8,739 nucleotides of DNA, taken from contig JALWNS010000446.1 of the NCBI GenBank assembly GCA_027083655.1, positions 1 through 8,739 of the forward strand. The letters are read 5' to 3'. The stretch's first letter is position 1; each line of letters opens with the position of its first letter. Both the position numbers and the translations under genes were made by a program. The DNA is from Bacteroidales bacterium. GTDB taxonomy: Bacteria; Bacteroidota; Bacteroidia; Bacteroidales; S143-33. Positions 8,440-8,739 of the stretch are shown here, piece after piece. Under the pieces are notes generated by a model. That model worked only from the letters and a program-made list of their open reading frames with translations, was not told the origin of the DNA and ran no database searches.

Positions 8440-8739
8440 TTACTTAGTCTGCTCAATACGCTTGAATGTGTAGATTGTACCGTCTACATTTTTGAATTCG
8501 TATTCAGTGAAATCCATATTACTTGTAAATCCTCCTTTGCCACGAATGATATTGCCTTTAGGATCAGTTACTTCTACAAATTTAATTGAGTAAATAGTTT
8601 GTTGTTTTTCATCATAATTATCCCCCGCTCCATCACTTTTAGTATCTCTTGTTCCACTTCCATTCTATGGATATGCATCAGCATTATCTCCCACTCCATC
8701 TCTATCCGTATCTCTTGTTTCATTTGCATTTTGTGGAAA
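8440..8739 (-). pseudogene. C-terminal end of a thrombospondin type 3-repeat protein, interrupted by an in-frame TAG
   Basis: Reading the - strand from the window edge gives an open frame with aspartate-rich repeats: NETRDTDRDGVGDNADAYP, then a TAG codon (8667-8665), then NGSGTRDTKSDGAGDN in the same frame. After that comes a 50-odd-residue C-terminal piece (YSIKFVEVTDPKGNIIRG, later TEYEFKNVDGTIYTFKRIEQ) ending in TAA at 8442-8440. DxDxDGxGDN is the calcium-binding thrombospondin type 3 type of repeat, with a 22-residue (66-base) period, common in exported Bacteroidota proteins. At the TAG position the adjacent repeat has Gln (CAA). No Met lies soon after the TAG to restart translation. The last repeat has also drifted (DTKSDGAGDN instead of DTDRDGVGDN), consistent with relaxed constraint or with a normal degenerate last repeat. 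The 5' part lies beyond the window. Alternatives: a real early stop with a functional shortened protein, or a sequencing error. Confidence 0.6.
8616..8739 (-). repeat. Tandem 66-base repeats encoding thrombospondin type 3 units
   Basis: Segments 66 bases apart align well. Bases 8641-8670 and 8707-8736 agree at 24 of 30 positions by my count, and 8616-8640 resembles 8682-8706 (shared ATTATC and CTCCATC blocks). Each unit encodes a 22-residue DxDxDGxGDN repeat. The array is cut by the window edge, so the total copy number is unknown. DNA-level similarity this high suggests recent duplication or gene conversion among units. Confidence 0.7.

Noticed and set aside
8665..8667. TAG read as glutamine by an alternative genetic code, as in some phages of Bacteroidota
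   Set aside because: Other genes here, including the DUF4907 gene and recJ, use TAG as their stop, and the neighbouring genes are chromosomal housekeeping genes with a standard code.

Overview
The window looks like a piece of chromosome from a member of the Bacteroidota. The evidence is two families known mainly from that phylum (DUF4301 and DUF4907), lipoprotein signals with short lipoboxes, AT-rich intergenic DNA with few Shine-Dalgarno sequences, and several matches to the Bacteroidota -7 promoter element TAnnTTTG. I cannot name a genus. Most of the content is housekeeping. I see no transposase, integrase, tRNA, rRNA or CRISPR array, and no gene-free stretch longer than about 300 bases.

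Left part (1-1204): a small DUF4907 lipoprotein gene on the + strand meets a nitrilase-superfamily omega-amidase gene (YafV type) on the - strand, with one base between their stop codons. Centre-left (1255-3993): a probable + strand operon of four tightly spaced genes. It encodes a DivIC/FtsB-like division protein, a DUF4301 protein, an unknown cysteine-containing lipoprotein (its start overlaps the DUF4301 stop) and a YjbQ-family protein. The operon ends at a strong bidirectional terminator that also serves guaB from the other side.

Centre-right (4025-8326): guaB (IMP dehydrogenase, -) and prs (PRPP synthetase, +) diverge from a 141-base promoter region, which pairs two nucleotide-synthesis steps. 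recJ (single-strand exonuclease) follows prs closely and probably shares its transcript. Right edge (8440-8739): the C-terminal end of a - strand gene with 22-residue thrombospondin type 3-like calcium-binding repeats. It is interrupted by an in-frame TAG within the repeat region and runs off the window. A 17-bp perfect hairpin separates it from recJ.

Two points deserve attention. First, the DUF4301 protein carries, in the right order, motifs resembling those of eukaryotic-type UDP-sugar pyrophosphorylases, so this uncharacterised family may be a nucleotidyltransferase. Second, the repeat protein at the right edge has a nonsense codon at a position where the neighbouring repeat has glutamine. 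I found no convincing multi-gene novel system.
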